The notes beneath the pieces are model-generated. The model was not told the origin of the DNA. It ran no database searches and worked only from the letters and a program-made list of their open reading frames with translations. A program made the translations under genes and the position numbers. Of a stretch of DNA of 64,000 nt, positions 43,000 to 51,224 are shown piece after piece. The stretch comes from Massilia sp. Root418. GTDB lineage: Bacteria; Pseudomonadota; Gammaproteobacteria; Burkholderiales; Burkholderiaceae_D. Each line of letters starts with the position of its first letter. Position 1 is the first letter of the stretch. The stretch is from NCBI RefSeq assembly GCF_001425265.1, contig NZ_LMEC01000011.1, positions 63,585 to 127,584 on the forward strand, written 5' to 3'.

Positions 43000-44424
43000 A
43001 TGAAAACCCCGACCACACCCTCGCGCGCTGTGTTGCTGGCATGCAGCTTCGCTTTCATCATCGTCCAGCTCGACGTCACCATCGTCAACGTCGCCTTGCC
43101 CCGCATGGGGCAGGAGCTGGGCGCCAGCGTTGGGGACCTGCAATGGGTGGTGGATGCCTACACCCTGGGTTTTGCCGTGTTCCTGCTGTCGGCCGGGGTG
43201 CTGGGCGATAAGTTCGGCTCGCGCCGCGTGTTCCTGGCCGGCTTCTGGCTGTTCACCCTGGCTTCGCTGGCGTGCGCGGCGGCCGGCGGTGCGGTCATGC
43301 TCAACCTGGCCCGCGCCGCGCAGGGCATCGGCGCCGCGCTGCTGGTGCCCAGTTCGCTTGCCATCCTGAACGCCAGCTACGCGCACGACAAGGTGCAGCT
43401 GGCCAAGGCCGTGGGCTGGTGGACGGCGGCCGGCGGCGTGTCGATCGCGCTGGGGCCGGTGCTGGGCGCGGCGCTGATGGAGCTGGCCGGCTGGCGCAGC
43501 ATCTTCTGGGTCAACATTCCGCTGTGCCTGGCGGGCGCCTGGCTCACCCTGCGCGCCGTGCCTGCAGCGCCCGGCAAGGATCCGCTGCGCGCCTTCGACA
43601 TGCCGGGCCAGCTGCTGGCGGTGGTGGCGCTGACCGCCTTCATCGGCGCCGTGATCGAAGTGCATGCGCTGGGCTGGACCCATGCCATCGTGCTGGGCGG
43701 CCTGGCACTGGCCGCGCTGGCGGGGGCGCTGTTCCTGCTGGTGGAGGCGCGCAGCAAGGCGCCCATGCTGCCGCTGGCGCTGTTCCGCAGCGCCGGCGGC
43801 GGCGCCGGCTTTCGCGGCGCGGTGGCGTTCGGCGTGCTGGTGAACTTCGCCTACTACGGCGTGATCTTCGTGCTGAGCTTTTACCTGCAGAGTGTGCGCG
43901 GCTACACGGCCCTGGAAGCGGGCGTGATCTTCCTGCCGCTGACCGGCACCTTCATCTTCTCCAACATCGCCAGCGGGCGCATGTCGGCGCGCACCGGCTT
44001 GCGGGCACCCATGATACTGGGCGGCCTGGTGGGGGCGGGCGGCTATGCGCTGCTGGGCATGTTCGGCATTTCCGGCGAGGCCGGATTCTGGGCCATGCTG
44101 CCCGGCCTGGCGCTGATCCCGGCCGGCATGGGGCTGGCCGTGCCGGCCATGACCACATCCATCCTGTCCAGCGTGCCGCCCGGCCAGGCCGGCACCGCCT
44201 CGGCCGTGCTGAACACCGCACGCCAGGTGGGCGGCGCGCTGGGCGTGGCGGTGTACGGCGCCATGGTCGCCGCCAGCTCGCCGGCCGCCGCGATGAGCGG
44301 CCTGCGCACCGCACTCGCCATTTCCGCCGCGCTGCTGCTCACCGCCGCCGCCATCGCCTGGCAAAGCATCGGCGGGGCAGGGCAGCAAGAACGCGTAGGG
44401 CGGGTTAGGCGCGCAGCGCCGTAA
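43000..44424 (+). CDS. DHA2-type MFS drug/metabolite exporter
   Basis: A 474-residue inner-membrane protein with about 14 hydrophobic segments, the DHA2 (EmrB/QacA) pattern. LDVTIVNVALPRMGQELG and QWVVDAYTLGFAVFLLSAG are motif D1 and its surroundings. LGDKFGSRRVFLAG is MFS motif A, and GPVLGAAL lies in the motif C position. It probably exports toxic compounds by proton antiport. No emrA-like partner is nearby. The last 11 residues (ERVGRVRRAAP) and the stop come from a REP element, so the native C-terminus has been replaced. Confidence 0.93.
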   Translation: MKTPTTPSRAVLLACSFAFIIVQLDVTIVNVALPRMGQELGASVGDLQWVVDAYTLGFAVFLLSAGVLGDKFGSRRVFLAGFWLFTLASLACAAAGGAVMLNLARAAQGIGAALLVPSSLAILNASYAHDKVQLAKAVGWWTAAGGVSIALGPVLGAALMELAGWRSIFWVNIPLCLAGAWLTLRAVPAAPGKDPLRAFDMPGQLLAVVALTAFIGAVIEVHALGWTHAIVLGGLALAALAGALFLLVEARSKAPMLPLALFRSAGGGAGFRGAVAFGVLVNFAYYGVIFVLSFYLQSVRGYTALEAGVIFLPLTGTFIFSNIASGRMSARTGLRAPMILGGLVGAGGYALLGMFGISGEAGFWAMLPGLALIPAGMGLAVPAMTTSILSSVPPGQAGTASAVLNTARQVGGALGVAVYGAMVAASSPAAAMSGLRTALAISAALLLTAAAIAWQSIGGAGQQERVGRVRRAAP

Positions 44425-44498
44425 CCCGCCGGCTCCGCCGCGGCCGCGGCGGCCGCGGCCGCGGCAGCTTAAGCGCTGGCGCGCTAACCCGCCCTACG
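44394..44498. repeat. REP pair (44394-44430 plus, 44469-44498 minus, degenerate) with GC palindrome between
   Basis: The first copy is canonical and encodes the end of the MFS protein. The second keeps its right arm and GTAG head but has a diverged left arm, and it encodes the last residues (RAG, stop) of the convergent CGNR gene. Between them, 44437-44465 is an almost pure run of CCGCGG/GCGGCC steps. Unlike most pairs here, the GTAG heads point outward. Confidence 0.85.
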
Positions 44499-45056
44499 CG
44501 AGCGGAAGCTGGCCACCTTGTGCCGGTTGCCGCAGATCGCCATGCTGCACCACCTCCGGCGGTGCGACTTGGTGCGGTCCGCGAACCACAGCGTGCAGTC
44601 CGGATTCTCGCAATGCTTCACCAGCGTGAAATCGCCGGCCAGCAGTTCCGCCGCCGCCTCGGCCAGCGGCGCCAGCACCTGCCGCGCGGTGCCGGCCGCA
44701 TACACGGGCCGCAGCGCCAGCGCGTTGTCGTCGCCGGCGGCCAGTTCCATGTGCCGCCGCCCCTGCGCCAGCGCCGCGTTCAGCGCCGCCAGGTCCACCG
44801 TCTCCATCGCCAACCCGTCCTTGCGCCGCGCCACCAGCTTGCGCACCAGTTCGCGCAGCGCGCGCGCCTCTTCCAGCAAGCCCGGCAAACCCGAAAAATC
44901 AGCCATCGCCGCGCCGGACGGCAAATATCCCGCCCGCGCCAGCCAGTCCGCCACATCCGCGCCGCTGCGCCAGCCGTCCACCGCCTCGCCCTGCACCTGC
45001 ACCACCGTGTTGAGCATGTCCAGCGCCGGATGATCGCCCAGAAAGTCCATCGTCAT
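44484..45056 (-). CDS. CGNR zinc-finger / ABATE-domain protein
   Basis: A 190-residue protein. The N-terminal ABATE region starts LGDHPALDMLNTVVQ. The C-terminal zinc finger is CENPDCTLWFADRTKSHRRR followed by WCSMAICGNRHKVA, with four Cys and the CGNR signature. Members are thought to be stress-related transcription regulators, though few have been studied. It is divergent from an alpha/beta hydrolase gene across 127 bp with repeated sites, so it is the likely regulator of that gene. Its end is REP-encoded. Confidence 0.92.
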   Translation of the reverse strand: MTMDFLGDHPALDMLNTVVQVQGEAVDGWRSGADVADWLARAGYLPSGAAMADFSGLPGLLEEARALRELVRKLVARRKDGLAMETVDLAALNAALAQGRRHMELAAGDDNALALRPVYAAGTARQVLAPLAEAAAELLAGDFTLVKHCENPDCTLWFADRTKSHRRRWCSMAICGNRHKVASFRSRRAG

Positions 45057-45082
45057 TCAATTCTCTGAAAGAGTGAATTCCA

Positions 45083-45150
45083 GTGTAACCGTTAAAAATA
45101 CGTTTTACAAGTTTCAATATTACGCTATTCTGGTAACCAGTAAAACGTAA
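45083..45150. promoter_or_regulatory. Candidate operator between the CGNR regulator and the hydrolase
   Basis: ACGTTTTAC (45100-45108) and GTAAAACGT (45140-45148) are exact inverted copies. GTAACC-GTTAAAA (from 45085) recurs as GTAACCAGTAAAA (from 45133), and GGTAACC is itself a palindrome. The region is AT-rich against a GC-rich background and lies in the divergent gap, so it fits a regulator-binding site. Confidence 0.5.
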
Positions 45151-45183
45151 TTTAAACAGTTTCACTCACCAGGGAGATCCACC

Positions 45184-46047
45184 ATGTCGAACCAAGCCAG
45201 CTTCCACACCGTTTCCGCCGACGGCGTCAACATCTTCTACCGCGAAGCCGGCGCGCCCGATGCGCCCGTAATGCTGCTGCTGCATGGCTTTCCCAGCTCC
45301 TCGCATATGTACCGCAACCTGATCCCGCTGCTGGCCACCAAATACCGCGTCATCGCGCCGGACCTGCCTGGCTTCGGCTTCACCACCGTGCCCGCAGAAC
45401 GCAATTACCGCTACACCTTCGACAACCTGGCTGCCACCATGGAAGCCTTCGTGCAGGCGCTGGCGCTGGAAAAATATGCGCTCTACGTGTTCGACTACGG
45501 CGCCCCGGTGGGCCTGCGCCTGGCCGCAGCCCATCCCGAGCGCGTGACCGCCCTGGTTTCGCAAAACGGCAACGCCTACCTGGAAGGCCTGGGCGATCCG
45601 TTTATCGGCATCAAACAGTACTGGGCCGCGCCGGCCGAGCACCGCGAAGCCATGCGCGGCTCGCTCAGCCTCGAAGCCACCAAATGGCAGTACACCCACG
45701 GCGTGGCCAACCCGGACACGGTGGCGCCCGAAGCCTACCACCTGGACGCGCTGCTGATGGAACGTCCCGGCAATGCGGACGTCCAGCTGGCGCTGTTCCT
45801 CGACTACGCCAACAACCTGACCCAGTATCCGGTGTTCCAGCAGTTCTTCCGAGATGCGCAAGTGCCCACGCTGGCCATCTGGGGCGAGCATGACCCGTTC
45901 TTCATCCCGCCCGGCGCCCACGCTTACCGCCGCGACAACCCCGACGCGGTGGTGAAACTGCTGGACACCGGCCACTTCGCGCTGGAAACCCATGTGGAGG
46001 AAATCGCTGCCGAGATCCACAAACTGCTGGCGCGCGCACTGGCCTAG
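45184..46047 (+). CDS. Alpha/beta hydrolase (haloalkane dehalogenase / epoxide hydrolase-like)
   Basis: A 287-residue alpha/beta-hydrolase. LLLLHGFPSSSHMYRNLIPL is the oxyanion-hole HGFP motif. The nucleophile elbow is YVFDYGAPVGLRLA with D104, an Asp as in dehalogenases and epoxide hydrolases rather than Ser. PTLAIWGEHDPFF and LLDTGHFALETHVEEIA supply the acid and catalytic His. The substrate is unknown. It has a good Shine-Dalgarno (GGGAGA) 6 bp before the ATG and is divergent from the CGNR gene. A hairpin follows it. Confidence 0.9.
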   Translation: MSNQASFHTVSADGVNIFYREAGAPDAPVMLLLHGFPSSSHMYRNLIPLLATKYRVIAPDLPGFGFTTVPAERNYRYTFDNLAATMEAFVQALALEKYALYVFDYGAPVGLRLAAAHPERVTALVSQNGNAYLEGLGDPFIGIKQYWAAPAEHREAMRGSLSLEATKWQYTHGVANPDTVAPEAYHLDALLMERPGNADVQLALFLDYANNLTQYPVFQQFFRDAQVPTLAIWGEHDPFFIPPGAHAYRRDNPDAVVKLLDTGHFALETHVEEIAAEIHKLLARALA

Positions 46048-46055
46048 CCGGCAGG

Positions 46056-46084
46056 GCCGGCCCCGCTCCCACGCCGGGGCCGGC
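46056..46084 (+). terminator. GC hairpin after the alpha/beta hydrolase gene
   Basis: 10-bp arms GCCGGCCCCG and CGGGGCCGGC with a 9-base loop. Only a short CTTGCGC tail follows, with no proper T-run, so it is a weak or non-standard terminator. Confidence 0.45.
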
Positions 46085-46125
46085 TTGCGCTAGACTGGAG
46101 CATTCTTCATACCATGCAAGGCAAC

Positions 46126-46956
46126 ATGAACCGCTCCCTACCCGCGCTGCTGCTGGTCGCCGCCGCCATCGCCGGCTGTGCAGGCAGCAAGAACAAACCC
46201 ACGGCCCCAGCCGAGCCGGCCGCCGCCAATCCGCAGGTCCTGCTGCTGGGCGAAGTGCACGACAACCCCGACGGCCACAAGCTGCGCTACCAGCAGCTGT
46301 TCCGGCGCGTGGAAGCCGGCTGGCGTCCCGCCATCGCCATGGAACAGTTCGACCGCGAAAACCAGGCCCTGCTCAACAAGGCCCAGAAGGACTGCCGCGA
46401 CGCGCAATGCGTCATCCTCGTCATGGCGGGCCCGCGCTGGGACTGGGACCAGTACCGCCCCATCATCGACCTGGCGCTGCGCTACGACCTGCCGCTGGTC
46501 GCCGCCAACCTGTCGCGCAAGGACGCCTCGCTGGTGGTGCGCGACGGCGTGGCTTCCAGTTTCGACGAGAAGACCGTGGCCGAGTACCGCCTGAAGGAAG
46601 CGCTGCCGGCCGACATCGTGAAAGCGCAGGCCAGGGAAATCGTGGCCGGCCATTGCAATATGCTGCCGGACATGATGGTGCCGGGCATGGTCAACGCCCA
46701 GGTCGCGCGCGACATCTGGATGGCCAAGCTGCTGCGCGCCCAGCAGCCGCGCGACGTGGTGCTCATCGCTGGCAATGGCCACGTGCGCAAGGACTACGGC
46801 GTGCCGCGCTGGCTCAACGCGGTGGAGCCCAGGCTCACCGTCCGCAGCGTGGGCTACGTGGAGGAAGCCGCTGCGCCCGGCCAGTACGACGCCAGCTATA
46901 CCGTGCCGAAGAAGCAGCGCCCGGACCCGTGCGCCAGCCTGAAGCCGAAATCGTAG
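46126..46956 (+). CDS. chaN: ChaN-family iron-regulated lipoprotein
   Basis: A lipoprotein of about 276 residues. The signal MNRSLPALLLVAAAIAGC contains a lipobox (AIAGC) with the Cys at position 18 from this ATG; an ATG at 46114 would add four residues. The ChaN domain has QVLLLGEVHDNPDGHKLRYQ and IAMEQFDRENQALL, with the two acidic/His segments typical of haem- or iron-related ChaN/EreA-like proteins. VLIAGNGHVRKDYGVPRWL is a conserved later block. It is probably outer-membrane attached and may take part in haem or iron handling. It is followed by a thioredoxin gene and an amidase in the same direction. Confidence 0.88.
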   Translation: MNRSLPALLLVAAAIAGCAGSKNKPTAPAEPAAANPQVLLLGEVHDNPDGHKLRYQQLFRRVEAGWRPAIAMEQFDRENQALLNKAQKDCRDAQCVILVMAGPRWDWDQYRPIIDLALRYDLPLVAANLSRKDASLVVRDGVASSFDEKTVAEYRLKEALPADIVKAQAREIVAGHCNMLPDMMVPGMVNAQVARDIWMAKLLRAQQPRDVVLIAGNGHVRKDYGVPRWLNAVEPRLTVRSVGYVEEAAAPGQYDASYTVPKKQRPDPCASLKPKS

Positions 46957-46985
46957 ATCATGGAGCGCAAGAGGAGGGCACGATA

Positions 46986-47309
46986 ATGGAAACGACCTAC
47001 AAGGAAAGCGCGCCGACGCGCGCCGACATCGACGCGCTGGCCGGCCCGGCGTTGCTGGAATTCGGCACCAACTGGTGCGGCTACTGCCGCGCCGCCCAGC
47101 CGCCGCTGGCCGAGGCCTACGCGGACTATGCGCAGGTGCCGCACTACAAAGTGGAAGACGGCCCGGGGCGCCTGCTGGGCCGCTCCTTCCGCGTGAAACT
47201 GTGGCCCACGCTGGTGTTCCTGCGCGACGGCAAAGAGGTCGCGCGCGTGGTGCGGCCGGAGGACGCAGACGAGATCCGCGAAGGCTTCGCGCAAATCGCC
47301 GGCGCGTAA
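46986..47309 (+). CDS. Thioredoxin-family protein
   Basis: A 107-residue cytoplasmic thioredoxin fold. The active site is NWCGYCRAAQPPL with C31 and C34. The first position is TNWC rather than the usual WCGPC, and the cis-Pro is in LWPTLVFLRDGKEVAR. The WCGYC variation should shift its redox potential. Its N-terminus has no signal peptide. It abuts the next gene: the stop TAA is directly followed by the amidase ATG. GGAGGG is 8 bp before the ATG at 46986. Confidence 0.92.
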   Translation: METTYKESAPTRADIDALAGPALLEFGTNWCGYCRAAQPPLAEAYADYAQVPHYKVEDGPGRLLGRSFRVKLWPTLVFLRDGKEVARVVRPEDADEIREGFAQIAGA

Positions 47310-47945
47310 ATGCGGGCCTGGACCACCGCAGCGGCATCGGTGCACGCGTTGCTGCTGCTGCTGCTCCCCGCCACCGCTGCCGCCGCCAGCCTGCCGCCGG
47401 CGCTGGCGGAGACCGAGCGGCGCATCATTTCTGTCGCCGCCTGGGGCGGCACGCCGGCCGACCCGGCCAAGGCGCGCCGCCACACCATCACCCACATCAC
47501 GCTGCACCACCAGGGCGAGCCTTTCCCGGCCGGGAAAGACCCCCAGCTCTACCTGCGCAATCTGCAGACCTGGTCGCGCAGCAGCAAGCACTGGCTGGAC
47601 ATTCCCTACCACTACATCATCGACCTGGACGGCCGCATCTACGAGGGCCGCAGCATCGCCTACGCGGGCGACACCAACACCGAATACGACCCCACCGGCC
47701 ACGCGCTGATCGAAGTGGTGGGCAATTTCGAGGAAGTGCAGCCCAACCAGCAGCAGCTCGACGCCACCGTCGACCTGATGGCCTTGCTGGCGATGAAATA
47801 CAATATAGCCCCGGCCACTATCCACGGCCACAAGGATTACTCGGCGCAAACCGTCTGCCCCGGCGTCAATCTATACCGCTACCTGGAAAACGGCTACCTC
47901 CGCGACCAGGTGACGCAGCGTTTGCAATCGTCCCTTCCCAAGTAA
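47310..47945 (+). CDS. Periplasmic N-acetylmuramoyl-L-alanine amidase (amidase_2/PGRP type)
   Basis: A 211-residue secreted protein. The signal peptide MRAWTTAAASVHALLLLLLP is cleaved after ATAAAA or similar. The zinc amidase core has ITHITLHHQGEPFP (His ligand), IPYHYIIDLDGRIYEGR, and TIHGHKDYSAQTVCPG carrying the second His and the Cys. It would cut the stem peptide from muramic acid in peptidoglycan. It directly follows the thioredoxin gene, so the two are cotranslated, and it is 13 bp before an MFS gene. Confidence 0.92.
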   Translation: MRAWTTAAASVHALLLLLLPATAAAASLPPALAETERRIISVAAWGGTPADPAKARRHTITHITLHHQGEPFPAGKDPQLYLRNLQTWSRSSKHWLDIPYHYIIDLDGRIYEGRSIAYAGDTNTEYDPTGHALIEVVGNFEEVQPNQQQLDATVDLMALLAMKYNIAPATIHGHKDYSAQTVCPGVNLYRYLENGYLRDQVTQRLQSSLPK

Positions 47946-47958
47946 TCCAGGAGCAGTA

Positions 47959-49245
47959 ATGAGTCAGCCCCATCCCGGCGCACAGCCGGCCAGCAAGGTC
48001 AATTCCCCGGCCACCGTGCTGTTTGCCAGCCTGATCGGCACCACCATCGAATTCTTCGACTTCTACATCTACGCGACCGCCGCCGTGCTGGTCTTCCCCA
48101 AGCTGTTCTTCCCCGCCGGGGACGCCGCCGCCGCCACCTTGCAGTCGCTGGCCACCTTCGCCATCGCCTTCTTCGCGCGCCCGGTCGGTTCGGCCGTGTT
48201 CGGCCACTTCGGCGACCGCATCGGCCGCAAGGCCACGCTGGTGGCGGCGCTGCTCACCATGGGCCTGTCCACCGTCGCCATCGGCATGCTGCCGACATAC
48301 GCGTCCATCGGCACGGCCGCGCCGCTGCTGCTGGCGCTGTGCCGCTTCGGCCAGGGCCTGGGCCTGGGCGGCGAGTGGGGCGGCGCGGTGCTGCTGGCCA
48401 CCGAGAACGCGCCGCCGGGCAAGCGCGCCTGGTACGGCATGTTCCCGCAGCTGGGCGCGCCGATCGGTTTCTTCCTGTCCGGCTCCATCTTCCTGCTGCT
48501 GAGCCAGACGCTCACCGACGCGCAGTTCTTCTCCTACGGCTGGCGCATCCCCTTCCTTTCCAGCGCGCTGCTGGTCATCGTCGGCCTGTACGTGCGGCTG
48601 AAGATCACGGAAACGCCGGACTTCCAGAAGGTGCTGGACAAGGGCGAGCGCGTGAAGATCCCTGCCGTCACCGTGTTCCGCGAGCATACCCGGATGCTGG
48701 TGCTGGGCACACTGATGGCCATGGCCACCTTCGTGCTGTTCTACCTGATGACGGTGTTCACCCTGAGCTGGGGCACGACCGCGCTGGGCTACACCCGCAA
48801 GGACTTCCTCATCCTGCAGCTGTTCTCGGTACTGTTCTTCGGCCTCACCATCCCGGTCACCGCGCTGGTGGCCGACCGCTACGGCCGCCGGCTGACGCTG
48901 ATCGTGGTGTCTGCGCTGATCATGGCCTTCGGCCTGGTGCTGGCGCCGCTGTTCGGTTCCGGCAGCACCATTGAAGTCACGCTGGCCATGTCGATCGGCC
49001 TGGGGCTGATGGGCATGACCTACGGCCCGCTTGGCACCATGCTGTCCGAGCTGTTCCCGGCCGAAGTGCGCTACACCGGCGCCTCGCTCACGTTCAACCT
49101 GGCGGGCATCCTGGGCGCCTCGCTGGCGCCGTACGCCGCCACCTGGCTGGCCACGCACTACGGCCTGCACTACGTCGGCTACTACCTCTCCACGGCGGCG
49201 GGCCTGAGCCTGGTCGCGCTGCTGCTGTGCCGCTCGCGCAACTGA
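47959..49245 (+). CDS. MFS transporter, metabolite:H+ symporter (MHS/ProP-like) family
   Basis: A 428-residue protein with 12 hydrophobic segments. IGTTIEFFDFYIYATAAVLV is the MHS-family first helix. The motif A-like loop is FGHFGDRIGRKATLVAALL. Later, GGEWGGAVLLATENAP and YGRRLTLIVVSALIMAFG follow the family. It should import an organic acid, betaine or similar solute with protons. The sequence does not fix the substrate. CCAGGAGCAG precedes the ATG. REP elements follow its stop. Confidence 0.93.
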   Translation: MSQPHPGAQPASKVNSPATVLFASLIGTTIEFFDFYIYATAAVLVFPKLFFPAGDAAAATLQSLATFAIAFFARPVGSAVFGHFGDRIGRKATLVAALLTMGLSTVAIGMLPTYASIGTAAPLLLALCRFGQGLGLGGEWGGAVLLATENAPPGKRAWYGMFPQLGAPIGFFLSGSIFLLLSQTLTDAQFFSYGWRIPFLSSALLVIVGLYVRLKITETPDFQKVLDKGERVKIPAVTVFREHTRMLVLGTLMAMATFVLFYLMTVFTLSWGTTALGYTRKDFLILQLFSVLFFGLTIPVTALVADRYGRRLTLIVVSALIMAFGLVLAPLFGSGSTIEVTLAMSIGLGLMGMTYGPLGTMLSELFPAEVRYTGASLTFNLAGILGASLAPYAATWLATHYGLHYVGYYLSTAAGLSLVALLLCRSRN

Positions 49246-49259
49246 TGGCGTGACGCTGC

Positions 49260-49360
49260 GGCGGGTTACGCCCTGCGCGCTAACCCGCCCTACGTTCCCT
49301 GGGTGGCCCCGGCGGCGCGGTTCCGTAGGGCGGGTTAGGCGCAACGCGCCGTAACCCGCC
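49260..49360. repeat. REP pair upstream of the RAYT gene (49260-49294 minus, 49324-49360 plus)
   Basis: Two canonical copies with GTAG heads facing inward, 29 bp apart, just after the MHS transporter stop. They end 74 bp before the transposase ATG. Together with the copy at 49950 they bracket the transposase gene. Confidence 0.93.
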
Positions 49361-49434
49361 GAAGTTTGATCCGCCGCAAACCCCGATTCCCCCCATCCCC
49401 TAGCCTCATCCAATGCACATTAAAAGGATGAGCC

Positions 49435-49974
49435 ATGTCCAACTATCACCGCTTGTACATCCCTGGCGGCAGCTACTTCTTCACGCTGGTGACAGAGCAG
49501 CGCCGCCCGTTCCTGTGCCAGCCGCCCATGCGCGCAGCGTTGAAAAATGCGATGGCGGCGGTGCGCCGCAAGCATCCCTTCCACGTCGCCGGCATGGTGC
49601 TGCTGCCCGACCACATGCACATGGTCTGGACGCTTCCCCAGGGCGATAGCGACTTCCCGCTGCGGGTGAGGCTTATCAAAAGCCATATGACCAAGGCTTG
49701 TGGTTCGCTAGTTCCGCACCCACTGAACCAGCGCCGCCAGCACAAGCAATCCGGCGCATTGTGGCAGCACCGCTACTGGGAGCACGCCTTGCGTTCGGAA
49801 GAGGACTTCAGCCACCACCTGGATTACCTGCACTGGAATCCGGTCAAGCACGGACTGGTGCAGCGGGTGCGGGATTGGCCCTGGTCGACTTTTCACGCTT
49901 TTGTTGCAACCGGCGCTTATCCGGTTGATTGGTGCGCGCCGCCGGCTGTGGCGGGTTACGCGCTGACGCGCTAA
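49435..49974 (+). mobile_element. REP-associated tyrosine transposase (RAYT, TnpA-REP)
   Basis: A 179-residue Y1 transposase of the HUH class. PDHMHMVWTL carries the metal pair H60 and H62, and HHLDYLHWNPVKHGLV the catalytic Y131. NYHRLYIPGGSYFFTLV opens the fold, and WQHRYWEHALR is the RAYT block. RAYTs nick single-stranded REP DNA at GTAG-type heads and are thought to spread REP elements. They are domesticated, single-copy genes without terminal repeats. This gene is bracketed by REPs of the family found all over the window, and its last eight residues (VAGYALTR) and stop lie inside the downstream REP. Confidence 0.95.
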
Positions 49975-49985
49975 CCCGCCCTACG
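49950..49985 (-). repeat. REP at the 3' end of the RAYT gene
   Basis: A canonical copy overlapping the end of the transposase gene. It provides the final codons and the TAA stop. With the 49260-49360 pair it makes the standard REP-RAYT-REP layout. Confidence 0.93.
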
Positions 49986-50082
49986 CGGATCCGCGCGTGT
50001 ACGTAGGTTGACGTATGTCGCAGTGATCTTTCAATGGTTAATCTCATGTCAATAGCGAACCACAACATGAGAGAGGCCAGGG

Positions 50083-51201
50083 ATGATCACAATACGAAAA
50101 CGCGCACTGTTGGCTGGACTCGCGGCGGCGCCGATGCTGGCGCAGGCGGGGGCCACGATACCAATCGGCGAGGACAAGTCGGTCAGCGTGGGCTTCGGCA
50201 TGCGCGGCTCCTATTCCAGCATCGAGGACGGCGCGCCGAACGGCACCTCGCGCTCGAATGACCTGAACCTGGACAGCGCCCGCCTGTTCTTCGGCGCTTC
50301 GCTGAACAAGAACATCAAGGGTATGTTCAACACCGAGTGGGACGGCGACAAGATCCGCGTGCTGGACGCGGCGGGCCAGTTCGCCATCTCCCCGGAACTC
50401 AATATCTGGGCCGGCCGCCTGCTCTCGCCGAGCGACCGCGCCAACATGGCAGGCCCCTACTACTCGCTGGGTGGCGGCTACTGGGCCGGCGTCTCTTCCC
50501 GCTACGGCTACAACGGCGGCATCTTCCGCGGCCGCGACGACGGCGTGGTCGTGTGGGGCAATACGCTGGAAGGCGGCAGGCTGGGTTACTCCTTCGGCGC
50601 CTTCGAGGGCCACACCTTCGGCATCGGCGCGCTGACCCAGAACCAGGCCAAGGCCGCCGGCGTGAAAACCTCCGATTCGCTGATGTACGCCGGCCGCGTG
50701 CAGTACGACTTCTGGGACGCCGAACCAGGCTACTACGGCACCGGCAACTACCTCGGCGGCAAGGACATCCTTGCCATCGGCGTGGCCGCGCGCCAGCAGA
50801 AGAACGGTGTGCTCACCGTGGCCGGCGTAGGCGACTACAGCGCCTGGAACGTGGACTTCCTGCTGGAGAAACGCATCCCCGGCTCCGGCGCCTTCGCCAT
50901 CGAGGCCGCCTACTACGACTACGACACAGACAATGTCATCAAGTCCGAGCAGGGCGAAGCCTGGTCGGCTGGCGCGTCCTACATCTTTGAACAGGGCGTC
51001 GGCGCGGGCAAGCTGCAGCCCTTCGTGCGCTTCCAGAAGTTCACGCCCGACACCCACCTCAACACGCGCCAGAGCGACGTCGGCGTGAACTACATCATCG
51101 ACGGCTACAACGCCCAGGTAAGCGCCGTGTATTCGCGCACCAAGGTGGCCGCCGCGCCGGACCAGAACAAATTCGTCGTCGCGCTGCAACTCCAATACTG
51201 A
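50083..51201 (+). CDS. Outer-membrane porin linked to urea uptake
   Basis: A 372-residue protein. The signal peptide is MITIRKRALLAGLAAAPMLA, cut at AQA. The mature part is a run of amphipathic beta strands rich in Gly, Tyr, Asn and Asp. It ends with aromatic LQLQY, the C-terminal Tyr/Phe of outer-membrane barrels. It resembles the porins found with amide and urea transporters (FmdC type). It lies 23 bp before urtA, so it is probably the outer-membrane entry step for urea or short amides. The barrel call is firm; the substrate comes from position. Confidence 0.8.
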   Translation: MITIRKRALLAGLAAAPMLAQAGATIPIGEDKSVSVGFGMRGSYSSIEDGAPNGTSRSNDLNLDSARLFFGASLNKNIKGMFNTEWDGDKIRVLDAAGQFAISPELNIWAGRLLSPSDRANMAGPYYSLGGGYWAGVSSRYGYNGGIFRGRDDGVVVWGNTLEGGRLGYSFGAFEGHTFGIGALTQNQAKAAGVKTSDSLMYAGRVQYDFWDAEPGYYGTGNYLGGKDILAIGVAARQQKNGVLTVAGVGDYSAWNVDFLLEKRIPGSGAFAIEAAYYDYDTDNVIKSEQGEAWSAGASYIFEQGVGAGKLQPFVRFQKFTPDTHLNTRQSDVGVNYIIDGYNAQVSAVYSRTKVAAAPDQNKFVVALQLQY

Positions 51202-51224
51202 CCCCACACTCTACGAGGACCGCC

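Noticed and set aside
49435..49974. IS200/IS605 insertion sequence
   Set aside because: The protein is of the RAYT branch, there is no tnpB, and no element ends other than REP copies are seen.
50044..51207. Long open frame antisense to the porin gene
   Set aside because: It has low-complexity composition and no start signal, while the opposite strand encodes a clear signal peptide and barrel.
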